DNA of 64,000 nucleotides from Leptolyngbya sp. FACHB-60 (GCF_014695775.1 NZ_JACJOX010000023.1:1-64000), one strand, 5' to 3'. Numbered from the stretch's first letter, positions 43,783-52,736 are shown. Notes: generated from the letters alone by a model not told the origin. A program made the numbers and translations.

Positions 43783-43944
43783 CTACTTCTGGGGCTGAAA
43801 AATATCGTGAATACCTTCCACCGCCGGGTCAGAACGCCAGACGTCGAAAGCCTTCCAGGCCACAAATCCAAAGGTAAGCAGCGCCAAAATAGTTACTAAC
43901 GCTGAGAAAAGCCGAGTAATCGGAGTACTAGTATCGAGGCGCAT
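43783..43944 (-). CDS. Small single-pass membrane protein
   Basis: 53 residues from the ATG at 43944, with one hydrophobic segment (LFSALVTILALLTFGFVAW) near residues 12-30 and a short polar tail. A frame beginning at 43998 is longer but starts in non-conserved sequence. No family recognised. It could be a small photosystem- or oxidase-associated subunit, or unknown; only the single TM pattern and good upstream spacing support it. Confidence 0.5.
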   Translation of the reverse strand: MRLDTSTPITRLFSALVTILALLTFGFVAWKAFDVWRSDPAVEGIHDIFQPQK

Positions 43945-44106
43945 AAACCACTCCCTGAAAAACAACGAAGAGCAGAAAGAGGTAGAGTATCGGTGCAATA
44001 TCCTGCCCTAGCAGGATCCCTATACCTACTTATATACCCTGTAGATTGCATTTTCATAACGCCTGCCTAGAAAAAAGCTCAGCCCAGGGAAGTTTAGCCC
44101 CACAAC

Positions 44107-44646
44107 TTAAGGTTTTTCGGCGGGAGAAACGCGCTTTTTGAGCGAGTCGAAGCGGCGGCGAGCGGTGGAATTTTTGGGTTCTAGGGCCAATGCAGTTTCG
44201 TACATCTCTAGGGCCTGGGTGGTGAGCTGCTTGCGCTCGTAGCTGTGGCCTAGGTTATTGAGGGCGGTGACATACTCAGGCGAAATCTTGAGCGCTTCTT
44301 TGTAGTTGCGAATGGCCAGGTCGTACTGGTCTTGGGCAAAGTAAGAGTAGCCCAAGGCGTTATAGACCACGGCGGCGTTTTCGGCTTCGTCGTTGCCCAG
44401 CTGCTTGATAGCCTGCTGGAGGTAGAGGGCGGCCTGGGTATAGAGCTTTTTGTCGAGCAAGAGACTACCCAGCTCGTAATATTCCTGAGCGGTGCCCTTT
44501 TCTTTGGTTAACCGTGACTGAAGTCGCCCCAGAGTGCTTTCGATGCGGCGGGTCTTGATTACCTGGCGCACCACAAAAAAGGCGGCAACGCTCAGCAACG
44601 CCAGCAGAATACCCAGATAAATAAGGAGCAGGTTGCTGTTTTCCAT
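44107..44646 (-). CDS. ycf37: Ycf37-like TPR protein (photosystem I assembly)
   Basis: 179 residues: an N-terminal membrane anchor (LLIYLGILLALLSVAAFFVVRQV), then about three TPR units (QEYYELGSLLLDKKLYTQAALYLQ, AVVYNALGYSYFAQDQYDLAIRNY, ALNNLGHSYERKQLTTQALEMY). This layout and length match Ycf37/Pyg7, a thylakoid factor stabilising photosystem I. Family naming is by architecture; a search would confirm. Confidence 0.8.
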   Translation of the reverse strand: MENSNLLLIYLGILLALLSVAAFFVVRQVIKTRRIESTLGRLQSRLTKEKGTAQEYYELGSLLLDKKLYTQAALYLQQAIKQLGNDEAENAAVVYNALGYSYFAQDQYDLAIRNYKEALKISPEYVTALNNLGHSYERKQLTTQALEMYETALALEPKNSTARRRFDSLKKRVSPAEKP

Positions 44647-44689
44647 GCGGTCTTGATCTGCACTTGAGAACTAACCTATCTTGCCATGG

Positions 44690-45457
44690 CTAGGGCAACC
44701 CCCAGAAGGTAGTCCGTTCTTCTAGCCAACCGCTTTGATGCCAATCAATGACGGTCTGATTAATCAAGGTACGTAACTCGGTGTACTGCGTACCTTTGGG
44801 CAGCGCGATCGCCAAAGGTTCGGCGGAGAGCAGGCTGGGCACCAAGTAATAGCCGCTATGAGCCTGCTGCCACCCGCTCAGCACTGTTACGTCACCGGCA
44901 AAGCCGTCGATTTGGCCCGTGCTGAGGCGATTAAAAGCATCTTGATAGCTGCTTAGAGGAGTGAGAATGGCTAGTGGCAGCAGATAGCGCACTATTGCCA
45001 CAGTACTTGCTCCCTGAAGCACCCCTAGCCGCTGGCGCTGGAGATCGCTCAGGCTCTGCATCTGGGGATCGCGCACTAGCACGGCAGTTCCATCAAGGTA
45101 ATAGGGTGGGCTAAAGCTCACTAGCCGCTGGCGACCAGAAGTCAGGGTGAGGCCGGCGATCGCCACATCAGCCCGATCTTCTAGCACCGCTGGAATGCGA
45201 TCGCCATTGGGTACCACCACAAACTCAACCGCCGCCGGATCCGCAAAAATTGCCGTCGCCAGTCCGTGGGCTAGATCAACCTCTAGTCCTAGCAGGTCGC
45301 CCTCGCGATCGCGAAAGCTTAAAGGCTGCCAGCCATCGCGCACTGCCACCACTAGGTGCCCACGGGCGCGAATGGTGTCGAGATCTGCAGCAAAAACTGG
45401 GAGCACAGCTAACTGTGCCCCCAGTGCTAAACCAAACCCAAGCCAGTTCCATGCCAT
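44690..45457 (-). CDS. Periplasmic solute-binding protein (family 3, amino-acid type)
   Basis: 255 residues with a signal peptide (LGFGLALGAQLAVLPVFAAD). SBP_bac_3 fold: IRARGHLVVAVRDGWQPLSF, GLEVDLAHGLATAIF, DVAIAGLTLTSGRQRLVSFSPPYYLDGTAV and NRLSTGQIDGFAGDV. Binds amino acids or similar polar solutes. No permease or ATPase is beside it, so it may be an orphan or work with a distant transporter. Between ycf37 and rplT, 49 bp from rplT. Confidence 0.9.
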   Translation of the reverse strand: MAWNWLGFGLALGAQLAVLPVFAADLDTIRARGHLVVAVRDGWQPLSFRDREGDLLGLEVDLAHGLATAIFADPAAVEFVVVPNGDRIPAVLEDRADVAIAGLTLTSGRQRLVSFSPPYYLDGTAVLVRDPQMQSLSDLQRQRLGVLQGASTVAIVRYLLPLAILTPLSSYQDAFNRLSTGQIDGFAGDVTVLSGWQQAHSGYYLVPSLLSAEPLAIALPKGTQYTELRTLINQTVIDWHQSGWLEERTTFWGLP

Positions 45458-45506
45458 GGTGCGGCCGTGTCTATACTACGACTGCCCCTACTGTCTGGGC
45501 CAATCC

Positions 45507-45857
45507 TTAAGATTGGTTGGCAACTTCAACCACCTTGGCAAACCCATCAGGGTCGAGCACAGCCATTTGGGCCAGCATCTTGCGGTTGATATCGATATTA
45601 GACTTTTTGAGCTGGCCAATTAGCTGGCTATAGCTCAGACCGTGCATGCGAGAAGCCGCGTTAATGCGGGTAATCCACAGGCGGCGAAAATCGCGTTTCC
45701 GGTTGCGGCGATCGCGGTAGGCGTACCGCAACGCCTTCATTACCTGCTGGTTGGCTGTGCGAAATAGCTTAGAGTGCGACCCTCTAAACCCTTTGGCTAG
45801 CTTGAGAATTTTGTTGCGGCGCTTGCGTGCTACGTTGCCGCGCTTGACACGTGCCAT
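45507..45857 (-). CDS. rplT: 50S ribosomal protein L20
   Basis: 116 residues, the normal length. [24 protein letters not shown] and [40 protein letters not shown] match bacterial L20, which binds 23S rRNA early in assembly. It is 62 bp after rpmI, the standard order. Confidence 0.99.
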   Translation of the reverse strand: MARVKRGNVARKRRNKILKLAKGFRGSHSKLFRTANQQVMKALRYAYRDRRNRKRDFRRLWITRINAASRMHGLSYSQLIGQLKKSNIDINRKMLAQMAVLDPDGFAKVVEVANQS

Positions 45858-45919
45858 GACTGTTTAACCCTTGGAACTATTAAAGTTTGATGATCACTAG
45901 CAGACTCAAAGCCCTTTAC

Positions 45920-46117
45920 CTAGAGGTAGGGCAGCATTAGCTCCACGTTGGGAGCGTCTTCTTCCGACACTAAGGCAATCTTAGACAGCCGAGAGCGACG
46001 TTCAGCATTTTTGTGCTGCAACATGTGATTCTTGAACGCCTTGCGACGCATGATTTTGCCGCTGCCACTGCGACGAAAGCGCTTAGCGGCAGCTTTGCGA
46101 GACTTAAGCTTGGGCAT
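45920..46117 (-). CDS. rpmI: 50S ribosomal protein L35
   Basis: 65 residues from the ATG at 46117 ([25 protein letters not shown]); the longer frame from 46177 starts in non-conserved DNA. Conserved [15 protein letters not shown] follows. infC is not adjacent on this side; the region upstream holds the tRNA-Asn gene on the other strand. Confidence 0.98.
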   Translation of the reverse strand: MPKLKSRKAAAKRFRRSGSGKIMRRKAFKNHMLQHKNAERRSRLSKIALVSEEDAPNVELMLPYL

Positions 46118-46272
46118 GGTTACCACAATTTCGACACAGTCTTTAACTATATCATGAGTGGCCCGCAATAGCGGCATGAAAATCTGGCATGACGTTGAAA
46201 CATCAGGCCAGCGCCTGAGATGACTGCTGAGCGTTCTAAGCCAGGGTCACTCTAGAAATTTTCACTGGAGGG

Positions 46273-46302
46273 TTGTCAAGATTGCACACTTATCGTTAAT
46301 AT
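46273..46302 (+). promoter_or_regulatory. Promoter of tRNA-Asn
   Basis: TTGTCA at 46273-46278 and TAATAT at 46297-46302, 18 bp apart, place a start near 46309, 17 bp before the tRNA. Confidence 0.5.
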
Positions 46303-46325
46303 AAGCTTCGCGGGTTCGCAATTAA

Positions 46326-46397
46326 TCCTCAGTAGCTCAGTGGTAGAGCGGTCGGCTGTTAACCGATTGGTCGTAGGTTCGAATCCTACCTGGGGAG
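46326..46397 (+). tRNA. tRNA-Asn (anticodon GUU)
   Basis: 72 nt. The acceptor arms TCCTCAG and CTGGGGA pair (one G-U), the D arm has GCTC..GAGC, the anticodon loop is CTGTTAA with anticodon GTT, and the T arm GTAGG-TTCGAAT-CCTAC is canonical. Discriminator base G; the CCA end is not encoded. Confidence 0.97.
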
Positions 46398-46524
46398 TTT
46401 CTCAATTAATAGTTGTATAGGCAGTGATTTGTCTGTGTCAGTGAATCTTCAAAGATCTGGCGGGCAGCAGTTAGAACACGCTAAAATCTAAAGAAAAGCT
46501 TAAGCTCAACGAGCTGCGACCCAA

Positions 46525-46559
46525 TTTCCTTAAGGAAAATTAAGGGTTCTGCTTATAAT
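46525..46559 (+). promoter_or_regulatory. Candidate rpaA promoter with palindrome
   Basis: A perfect 14-bp palindrome TTTCCTTAAGGAAA (46525-46538) ends 15 bp before a consensus TATAAT (46554-46559). The palindrome covers the -35 place, like an operator. The transcript would have a leader of about 115 nt before the rpaA ATG at 46682. Confidence 0.4.
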
Positions 46560-46681
46560 TTATCAAGGAATTGTATTATTCCGACACGGCTCTTTACGTT
46601 GTGATGCTAGGCTACTCAAAGCTTTGTGGCTTGCCTCTAGCTGAGTCAGTGTTGTTTTAGGGTTGTCAGGTCTAGTTGGTA

Positions 46682-47395
46682 ATGCCTCGTATTCTTGTCA
46701 TTGATGATGATGCTGCGATCGCGGAGCTTGTTTCCGTCAATTTGGAAATGGCAGGCTACGACGTCAATCAGGCTGGGGATGGGATCAAGGGCCAGGCCCT
46801 AGCCGTGCAGCTGCTGCCAGACCTGATCATGCTCGACCTGATGCTGCCCAAGGTGGATGGGCTGACCGTGTGTCAGCGCCTTCGCCGCGATCGCCGCACC
46901 GCCGATATCCCGGTGCTAATGCTCACGGCCCTATCACAGACCCAAGATAAGGTTGATGGCTTTAACGCTGGGGCTGATGACTACCTCACCAAACCCTTTG
47001 AGCTAGACGAAATGCTGGCTCGGGTACGCGCCCTGCTACGCCGCACCGATCGCATCCCTCAGGCGGCCAAGCACAGCGAAATTCTTAACTACGGTCCCCT
47101 AACCCTGATTCCGGAGCGTTACGAGGCAATTTGGTTTGACGGCACCGTTAAACTGACCCATCTGGAATTTGAGCTACTGCACTGCTTACTTCAGCGCCAT
47201 GGTCAGACTGTATCCCCTAGCCAGATTTTGCAAGAGGTATGGGGCTACGAGCCCAACGACGACATTGAAACTATTCGCGTGCACGTGCGGCACCTGCGCA
47301 CCAAGTTAGAACCCGATCCCCGGCATCCTAAGTTTATTAAGACTGTTTATGGCGCTGGCTACTGCCTAGAACTGCCTGCTGTCGTCGTAGAATAG
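46682..47395 (+). CDS. rpaA: Response regulator RpaA (circadian output)
   Basis: 237 residues from the ATG at 46682; a TTG six bases upstream is less likely. OmpR-type: receiver with acidic D8-D10, phospho-Asp D52 (LIMLDLMLP) and K near residue 102 (YLTKPF), then winged helix ([40 protein letters not shown]). The near-identical [29 protein letters not shown] linker and INDs mark it as RpaA rather than RpaB. RpaA is phosphorylated by SasA and dephosphorylated by CikA, and drives clock-controlled transcription. It is in the same window as kaiABC but not adjacent. Confidence 0.92.
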   Translation: MPRILVIDDDAAIAELVSVNLEMAGYDVNQAGDGIKGQALAVQLLPDLIMLDLMLPKVDGLTVCQRLRRDRRTADIPVLMLTALSQTQDKVDGFNAGADDYLTKPFELDEMLARVRALLRRTDRIPQAAKHSEILNYGPLTLIPERYEAIWFDGTVKLTHLEFELLHCLLQRHGQTVSPSQILQEVWGYEPNDDIETIRVHVRHLRTKLEPDPRHPKFIKTVYGAGYCLELPAVVVE

Positions 47396-47753
47396 GGCTT
47401 GGGATGCGCGGTTCTCCGCCCAGGACTTGTCTACTCTCCAGGCTCTTAATGGGGTGAAAGGCTCCTATATTAAGTGCATGCTTAAAAGCATAGGGTTCCA
47501 GCAACCTCCTAATTTTTAGGCTGAATTTAATGATGCCTATCCCAGTTGACTCGTTCTAGTTCTGTGGGTAAACAACACTTACCCCTACAGTGGGCTTTTG
47601 ACTGGCGTTAAGCTCTAGTTGGCAAATCGACCCCTCAGGCAGGCGGCCCTACTGCGATCTTGGCAATGCTGTTTTGGGGTTTAGGTAAATCTGTCGGTTA
47701 AAGCGTTTACTTATACATTGAAATCTTGGTTCATTGCGTTGAGTTTAATACCT

Positions 47754-47787
47754 AAAAAAATAGCCCATCTGCTTAAGCAGACGGGCT
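47754..47787 (-). terminator. Rho-independent terminator of the gene at 47838
   Basis: Read on the minus strand: stem AGCCCGTCTGCTT/AAGCAGATGGGCT, 13 bp with one G-U pair, followed by TATTTTTTT. It lies 51 bp after the stop of the minus-strand gene. The region 47396-47753 before it shows no gene. Confidence 0.75.
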
Positions 47788-47837
47788 TCCATCGGAGCAT
47801 TGACCCTAGTGAAGAATTGCCAGAAGCAGAAAGGCTT

Positions 47838-48356
47838 TTAGCGCTTGCCTAGCCACTTGGCGGCGATCGCACCCACGGCCGCGCCCACCATCGGATTGCT
47901 CAAAAACTTGAGAATCGTGGGCTGGTCAGCCAGCACTTCCTGAAAGATATCAGGGTGGTTGTGATAAGCGAAAGCGGCCAGCTTAGTGACGTCGTCTTCA
48001 TTCATGCGGCTGGCGTGGTGGGTCGATAGCCCCAGTTGCTGCTCTAGATCGCGATCGCTGAGACCACGCCCTTTGAGATGCTTAAACAGGTCGCGAGCCA
48101 CATCATCCCGCTCTTGGGGCTTGATCTGAGTAATCGCCTTGCGCAGCTCAGGCTCCATTTCGCTGGTGGGGATGCGATCGGGGTGAAACCCGCGCCCAAA
48201 CAGCTCGCGGCGCTCATTGCGAGACGAACGATTGGCGAAGTCGTCAAAGTTAGCATACTCTTTCTCAGGTTGGGTGGCCTTGGCGTCAATGCCTTCGACA
48301 TTACCACCAGCCAGGTCGTTCATGATCTGACGTTTATAATCTTTGCTGCTAGACAT
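47838..48356 (-). CDS. Unknown cyanobacterial protein, stress-locus member
   Basis: 172 residues from the ATG at 48356 (MSSSKDYKRQIMNDLAGG). Hydrophilic N-terminus with a DDFANRSSRNERRELFGRGFHPDRIP block, then a helical domain with LGLSTHHASRMNEDDVTKLAAFAYHNHPDIF and a hydrophobic Gly/Ala C-terminus (LSNPMVGAAVGAIAAKWLG). Not matched to a known family. It ends with a terminator and so is its own unit. Context of stress-type genes on both sides suggests a stress role. Confidence 0.65.
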   Translation of the reverse strand: MSSSKDYKRQIMNDLAGGNVEGIDAKATQPEKEYANFDDFANRSSRNERRELFGRGFHPDRIPTSEMEPELRKAITQIKPQERDDVARDLFKHLKGRGLSDRDLEQQLGLSTHHASRMNEDDVTKLAAFAYHNHPDIFQEVLADQPTILKFLSNPMVGAAVGAIAAKWLGKR

Positions 48357-48539
48357 TGCGTAACTCTCCAAAATTTTGTTTTTCTTGCTTTAAGTTGATT
48401 GATCCCTACAGCTTTTTAGACCTGAAGGAAGCTATTGCTTTCAAAGCACCCTATCCTCAAGAAAATTAAGAGCGTCGTAGGGGTGGTGTTTTCGAGACTG
48501 GTGCCTCAAACTAGTCGAACCCTTATGGGGTGTTGTGAC

Positions 48540-48965
48540 CTATTGATACTCAACTTGCCGAGTCGTATCGTCGTATTTAGCGGTCAAAATTAGCTCTTTG
48601 TCAGGTGCGTAGACCAAGACGCTCAAATCGCGGTTAGGGAACTTTTTATGGAACCCTTGCACAAGCGATTGGGCCAAAGTTTTAACCTCTCGGGGCTGTA
48701 CGTCAGGCGAGATTACAACGCCTAGCTTGTTGTTGTCACGCACAAATGCATCACTAACCAACCCTTTTGCGGTCTGCATGACCCATCGCCCATAGCTTTC
48801 GCCGCTAGCAGTGTCACCCCGTTCGAGCTGGCTGTAGGCAGTACTGGGCGACAGTCTAGGGGCAGTACTGGTTTGAGTAGCGCTACCACAGGCACTCGTG
48901 GTCAGCAAAATGACTCCCAAACACAGGGCAATGACCCCAAGACGAATAGATTTCAAAAAATTCAC
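48540..48965 (-). CDS. Small lipoprotein of unknown function
   Basis: 141 residues from a GTG at 48965 (GAGGAAAAAACC upstream); a longer frame begins at 49328 but overlaps the next gene in improbable sequence. Signal peptide with lipobox LTTSAC: Cys-25-like, then GSATQTST. The soluble part, SPDVQPREVKTLAQSLVQGFHKKFPNRDLSVLVYAPDKELILTAKYD, has no recognised motif. It follows the stress protein at 49063 by 97 bp on the same strand. Confidence 0.65.
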   Translation of the reverse strand: MNFLKSIRLGVIALCLGVILLTTSACGSATQTSTAPRLSPSTAYSQLERGDTASGESYGRWVMQTAKGLVSDAFVRDNNKLGVVISPDVQPREVKTLAQSLVQGFHKKFPNRDLSVLVYAPDKELILTAKYDDTTRQVEYQ

Positions 48966-49062
48966 GGTTTTTTCCTCAATAACTACAGCGCGTTTAACAG
49001 CATTAGCCGCGAGTGCGGCCGCCCGGCACACGCCCCCGGCCTTGCTGCTAAGTTCCAACGTT

Positions 49063-49800
49063 TTAGGGCTCCAACGGGTTAGAAGCGCGGGGCAATCCAG
49101 TGGGCCGCGGGATCTCTCTTCCTCGATGAGAATCATCGTAGGGATAAGCCTCATCCATCGAATGATCGACTCGGTTGTAGGTATTATCTCGCCCGGAGGC
49201 AACATCAGCAGTCCCGTTGAATGTGGCGTTAGGAGAACCACTTCGGACGTAGGTTGCATCGGCTGGAGTTTCGTAAACTTCCCAGTCTTCAATTCCTGCC
49301 GCCTTGAGGGTGCGTTCCGCACGAGCAATTTCAGGCTCAGTATCCTTGAGCATGACGAGGTATTCGCCTTGGGCCACGCGATCGCGGTAGTGCTTAGCCC
49401 GGTGCTCAGGAATGCCTAAACCAATTAGTGCACCCGCTAAACCCCCAGCCGCTGCCCCAGCCGCCCCACCTATCAGCGTAGATGCCAGTGCGGCAGCTTC
49501 TCCCGCCAGGATGGCAGGGCCAATGCCAGGAATCACCAAGGTGCCAAGACCCACGAGTAGACCAGTGACTCCCCCTAACACGCCACCTGTTACCGCGCCG
49601 ACAGTACCAGCCTTATTAGCCTTGGTGCCAGCCTCATCTGTTACTTCAACCCCTGCGATCGCGCTTTGCCGCTCGGAGTCTTTGGCAATTACCGACACAT
49701 GGCTCATGGCAAAGCCCGAGTCGCTGAGGGATTGTAGAGCTGATGCTACCTGAGGGCGATTGGAAAAAATACCTACCGCTCGTCTGTGTTGTGAAGCCAT
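49063..49800 (-). CDS. Glycine-zipper general stress protein (17M-like N-terminus)
   Basis: 245 residues from the ATG at 49800 with GGAGGAAGCGCAAT upstream. An N-terminal ~60-residue domain of the general-stress-17M type (RAVGIFSNRPQVASALQSLSDSGF, SVIAKDSER), a long Gly/Ala-rich hydrophobic stretch (about 75-145, glycine-zipper like) and an acidic disordered C-terminus. Relative of the protein at 51476-52030. Often induced by desiccation or osmotic stress; membrane association is likely from the Gly/Ala segment. Confidence 0.75.
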   Translation of the reverse strand: MASQHRRAVGIFSNRPQVASALQSLSDSGFAMSHVSVIAKDSERQSAIAGVEVTDEAGTKANKAGTVGAVTGGVLGGVTGLLVGLGTLVIPGIGPAILAGEAAALASTLIGGAAGAAAGGLAGALIGLGIPEHRAKHYRDRVAQGEYLVMLKDTEPEIARAERTLKAAGIEDWEVYETPADATYVRSGSPNATFNGTADVASGRDNTYNRVDHSMDEAYPYDDSHRGREIPRPTGLPRASNPLEP

Positions 49801-50296
49801 ATTGCGCTTCCTCCTTGTTGTGCAAAGCCAGCAGCTATTGCAAAGCTGGCGATCGCTGCGTTGGTTGATCAATAGCTTAAAGGTTGCGATCGGTTAGCCT
49901 CATCGCTCATTAGAGGGATCAAAAATTATAGAAAGGAGGAGATCATATAGGTGAGATGTCGTTCATGGGTATTGCCTTCGAAAGCTTGGTCAAGTTGGCG
50001 ATCGCAGGTAGTCTGCACCTTCTCAGTTGCTCAGATTAACCGAGCAATGCTTCCTAGAGGCTCGAGCAACGCCTCAACGCTTTGTGGTCAACTAACTTAC
50101 GGCCTAAGGGATGCAGAGTCTAGCCACCTGACAAAAGCAAATAAGACTGACTATTTGGGCCATCCTGCCGTTTTGATAAGGCGTTAAGCCCTGTGATAGA
50201 ACATTGCTTAACGTAAATCACTCATTGAGTAGAGGGTAGTGCTTAGGGCTGCCGCTAAGCTGTATCTGGAATGATTTGATTACTGAGGTTAATCCT

Positions 50297-50434
50297 ATGA
50301 CTGATAAGCAGCATAAGTCTTACGCCGAGAAGAACGAAGAGCGCATCACAGAATTTGTTGACAAAATCATCGAAAAAGGAGAAGAAAAGCAGGAAGAAAA
50401 GAAGAAGGAAGCTGAGTCTGAAGTCGCTGAGTAA
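50297..50434 (+). CDS. Small highly charged protein, 45 aa
   Basis: ATG at 50297 (TGAGGTT 6 bases upstream) to TAA at 50434: MTDKQHKSYAEKNEERITEF then a Lys/Glu-rich helix. Strongly hydrophilic, likely disordered or a single helix. No family recognised. The codon use is as in neighbours, and a frame on the other strand here looks like a shadow. Might be a small stress protein; supported by start, RBS and codon content only. Confidence 0.5.
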   Translation: MTDKQHKSYAEKNEERITEFVDKIIEKGEEKQEEKKKEAESEVAE

Positions 50435-50727
50435 TTGGCAATGGTGTAGTCGACAACAACAACTACAAGTAAGCGCTGCTGAATAAATCTGATTCAGCAG
50501 CGCTATCTGTATTGACATCTATGCTGGATACTATGGCAGCAGCGATCGCCCCCACGCGGAAAGTTTAGGTAGGAAAAGGCTGTAAGTTGCCTTTAAAAAT
50601 GATGTAATGCTCCCAATGAAAAAGCCTGGAACCCCTGGGTCACTTTGGTCTTTTGATTGTCATTAGCTCAGGCTCACTTCAGCCTTTCCCATGTAAAATT
50701 GCTATAAATTGTAAAATTTGGCATGAA

Positions 50728-50763
50728 AAAAAGCGCGGCTTGAAAAACTAGCCGTGCTTTTTA
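50728..50763 (+). terminator. Rho-independent terminator
   Basis: Stem AGCGCGGCT/AGCCGTGCT (50732-50740 with 50750-50758, one G-U) with a 9-nt loop and T5 after it. No gene lies between 50435 and it; a transcript from the 45-aa gene or an unnoticed small RNA may end here. Confidence 0.65.
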
Positions 50764-50766
50764 TTG

Positions 50767-50797
50767 AAAACTACCTAGATTAAATCTAGGTAGTTTT
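50767..50797. terminator. Bidirectional terminator
   Basis: AAAACTACCTAGAT (50767-50780) is inverted perfectly at 50784-50797 with a TAA loop and a T5 on the right and A4 on the left. It can end the minus-strand gene at 50817 or act as a backup terminator on the plus strand. Confidence 0.6.
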
Positions 50798-50816
50798 TGG
50801 CAAGCCGTTAGTAGGG

Positions 50817-51035
50817 TTAATTTGATGATTTCACCAGTGCCTTCAACTGCAAATAAGCTTGCTCCGGGGTGAGCGGCTCGTGGTGCTCGTCGGGAATATA
50901 AAATTGGCGGCTGTCGGCAAAGTGGCGTACGACAAAGCTATGGATCAACCCCTGCTGTAAAGCCTGGTGGCCAATTTCCTCTGCAGCATCTGCCAAACTT
51001 TGCTCATCGTGAAAGGAGGGTTGATTAGTAAGCAT
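50817..51035 (-). CDS. Small protein of unknown function, 72 aa
   Basis: 72 residues from the ATG at 51035, with AGGAATAACC upstream. MLTNQPSFHDEQSLADAAEEIGHQALQQGLIHSFVVRHFADSRQFYIPDEHHEPLTPEQAYLQLKAL-type, soluble with an acidic N-terminus. No motif known to me. Longer frame from 51137 has no conserved start. Separated from the plus-strand genes; the gap 51036-51475 holds no gene that I can see. Confidence 0.5.
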   Translation of the reverse strand: MLTNQPSFHDEQSLADAAEEIGHQALQQGLIHSFVVRHFADSRQFYIPDEHHEPLTPEQAYLQLKALVKSSN

Positions 51036-51475
51036 GGTTATTCCTAGGTAAAACGTAGGAGATTTAAGATTAAATGTTCCGAGAAGGCTGAGTTCCGAGA
51101 AGGCTGACGTTGCGATCGTAGTTGCTCTCCACAGCAAGGCAATCTGTAAAGGGTAATACCTCTAATGTAAGCACCGGAGCTAATCTTGGCCTCTGACAGG
51201 TGGGGCAGATGGCCGTGACTGCGGCTCTTCCTTTAGTTAGAAAAAAGAGATTTTACCGTCTTAGAAGGGGCTGAAATTAACGTTTAAGGGGCTTAGTTGG
51301 GGAGTTAAGGTAACTAGTTAGACAACAGTAGTTGAGCGATCGCCAAAGGTTTTAAAAACCACTCTATAAACCAAAAAATACTGTATCTGTAGGCTGATGA
51401 GGATCGCTAGCAAAAGGCAAAGGATGGAGCTAAGCAGACACATAACGTGATGCACCTGGTTGGTTAGGAGACTCA

Positions 51476-52030
51476 ATGGCAGCACAACTTACCCATAGAG
51501 GCATCGGTTTTTTCGATCAGGAGGACCAGGCAGAGCAAGCGGTTAAGGCCCTAGAATCGACTGGCTTTGCCATGCATCAGGTGTCAATTTTAGCCAAGCA
51601 GCTAAAAAAAGATGTGGTAGCAGGAGGGGCAACCACGGGTCACCGGATCAAAGGTCAAGATATCAATGCCTCCCAGCGCTGGTCAGAGGACGCTTTGACG
51701 GGTGCTCTCTGGGGCGGGTTGCTGGGTGGGTTGAGCAGCCTGGCGATACCAGGCGCGGGGACTGTGATTGCTGTCGGTGCCCTTGGAACGGCTTTTCTAA
51801 CTGTTATGGCCGGACAAGGGGTAGGGGCTGTTGCAACCATGAACTTAAAAGAGGGATTGAAGTCTTTAGGCCTTCCTGAAGATCAGATTGGAACTGCTTG
51901 CGATCGCCTCCTTAACGAAGATTTCATGGTGGTAATAGATGGCACCCAGGACCAAATCAACCAGGTCGAGCCACTCCTGACAAAACACAATATCCAAGTC
52001 TGGGGCGTCTATCCTAAGCCTCAAACTTAA
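51476..52030 (+). CDS. Glycine-zipper stress protein, paralogue of the gene at 49063
   Basis: 184 residues, RBS TAGGAG. N-terminal 17M-like domain (GIGFFDQEDQAEQAVKALESTGF, SILAKQLKKD), then a Gly/Ala hydrophobic stretch (ALTGALWGGLLGGLSSLAIPGAGTVIAVGALG) and a C-terminal part (LKEGLKSLGLPEDQIGTACDRLLNEDFMVVIDGTQ) like its relative. Same two-part pattern as the 49063 gene, without the acidic tail. Likely membrane-associated stress protein; function unknown. Confidence 0.75.
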   Translation: MAAQLTHRGIGFFDQEDQAEQAVKALESTGFAMHQVSILAKQLKKDVVAGGATTGHRIKGQDINASQRWSEDALTGALWGGLLGGLSSLAIPGAGTVIAVGALGTAFLTVMAGQGVGAVATMNLKEGLKSLGLPEDQIGTACDRLLNEDFMVVIDGTQDQINQVEPLLTKHNIQVWGVYPKPQT

Positions 52031-52193
52031 GCTGAAAAGTTGCTTTGAGGAATCAAGCTGCCTTCTCTAAACTTTGATATCACCCCAAATTTTCTCATCT
52101 TGGAAATATCAAAGCTTTGAGTTTTGAATCTAGGTTTTGAACCAAAAACTCAAGACTGAGCACTTAAAAGTCAAAACTTTCTCCTTCCACTCG

Positions 52194-52221
52194 AACCCTA
52201 AACTTTAGATCCTAAACCCTA
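52194..52221. repeat. Heptamer tandem repeat upstream of the VKOR-like gene
   Basis: Four 7-bp units AACCCTA, AACTTTA, GATCCTA, AACCCTA. AACCCTA is the reverse complement of TAGGGTT, the same family as the GGGTTTA-type repeat at 42525-42559. It ends 8 bp before the ATG at 52230. Confidence 0.6.
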
Positions 52222-52229
52222 ATAAACCC

Positions 52230-52736
52230 ATGAACCCAACACAATTGAGCAATGAACTCCGCAACGGCAGCAGCCCCGATCTAGAGAGACGCCGTCAGAT
52301 CATCGGCTTGTCCATGCTGGGGGCGGCAATTGGAGAAGTCATCACCCTATACCAAACCGGGGTAGTTAAAGAGCTCCCCAGCCTACCCGGCTCGTTTTTT
52401 GATGCCAACAAGGTCGATGCTTCCGAATACGCCTATAGCCGGTTCAACAGCCCCGACGGACCCTTAATGACGATCAACTACGGCATTACCGCTTGGCTAG
52501 CCTCAATGGGTGGCGAAAACCGAGGGCGAGAGCAACCGCTGATTCCCGTGGCGATGGGGGCTAAGCTTTTGTTTGACGCCTTGCTGACTACGGAACTAGC
52601 GCGGGAAGAATGGGCAGAGAATGAGGCCCTGTGTGAATATTGCCAAGTAGCGACGCTGGCAACGTTTGCGTCACTTGCGATCGCAATCCCAGAAATAACC
52701 ACCGCCGTTCAAACCCTAATGGGCAAGACTGATTAA
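52230..52736 (+). CDS. VKOR-like membrane protein
   Basis: 168 residues. Weakly hydrophobic helices (LSMLGAAIGEVITLYQTGVV, TINYGITAWLASMGG, PVAMGAKLLFDALLT, CQVATLATFASLAIAIPEI) and a CxxC (CEYC) near residue 142, followed by a hydrophobic helix. This is the pattern of small vitamin K epoxide reductase-like proteins, which move disulfides with a quinone. The second Cys pair of a full VKOR is not seen, so activity is unsure. Confidence 0.55.
   Translation: MNPTQLSNELRNGSSPDLERRRQIIGLSMLGAAIGEVITLYQTGVVKELPSLPGSFFDANKVDASEYAYSRFNSPDGPLMTINYGITAWLASMGGENRGREQPLIPVAMGAKLLFDALLTTELAREEWAENEALCEYCQVATLATFASLAIAIPEITTAVQTLMGKTD

Noticed and set aside
49951..50187. 78-codon plus-strand frame in the 49873-50296 gap
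   Set aside because: No RBS or family likeness; composition as in random sequence.
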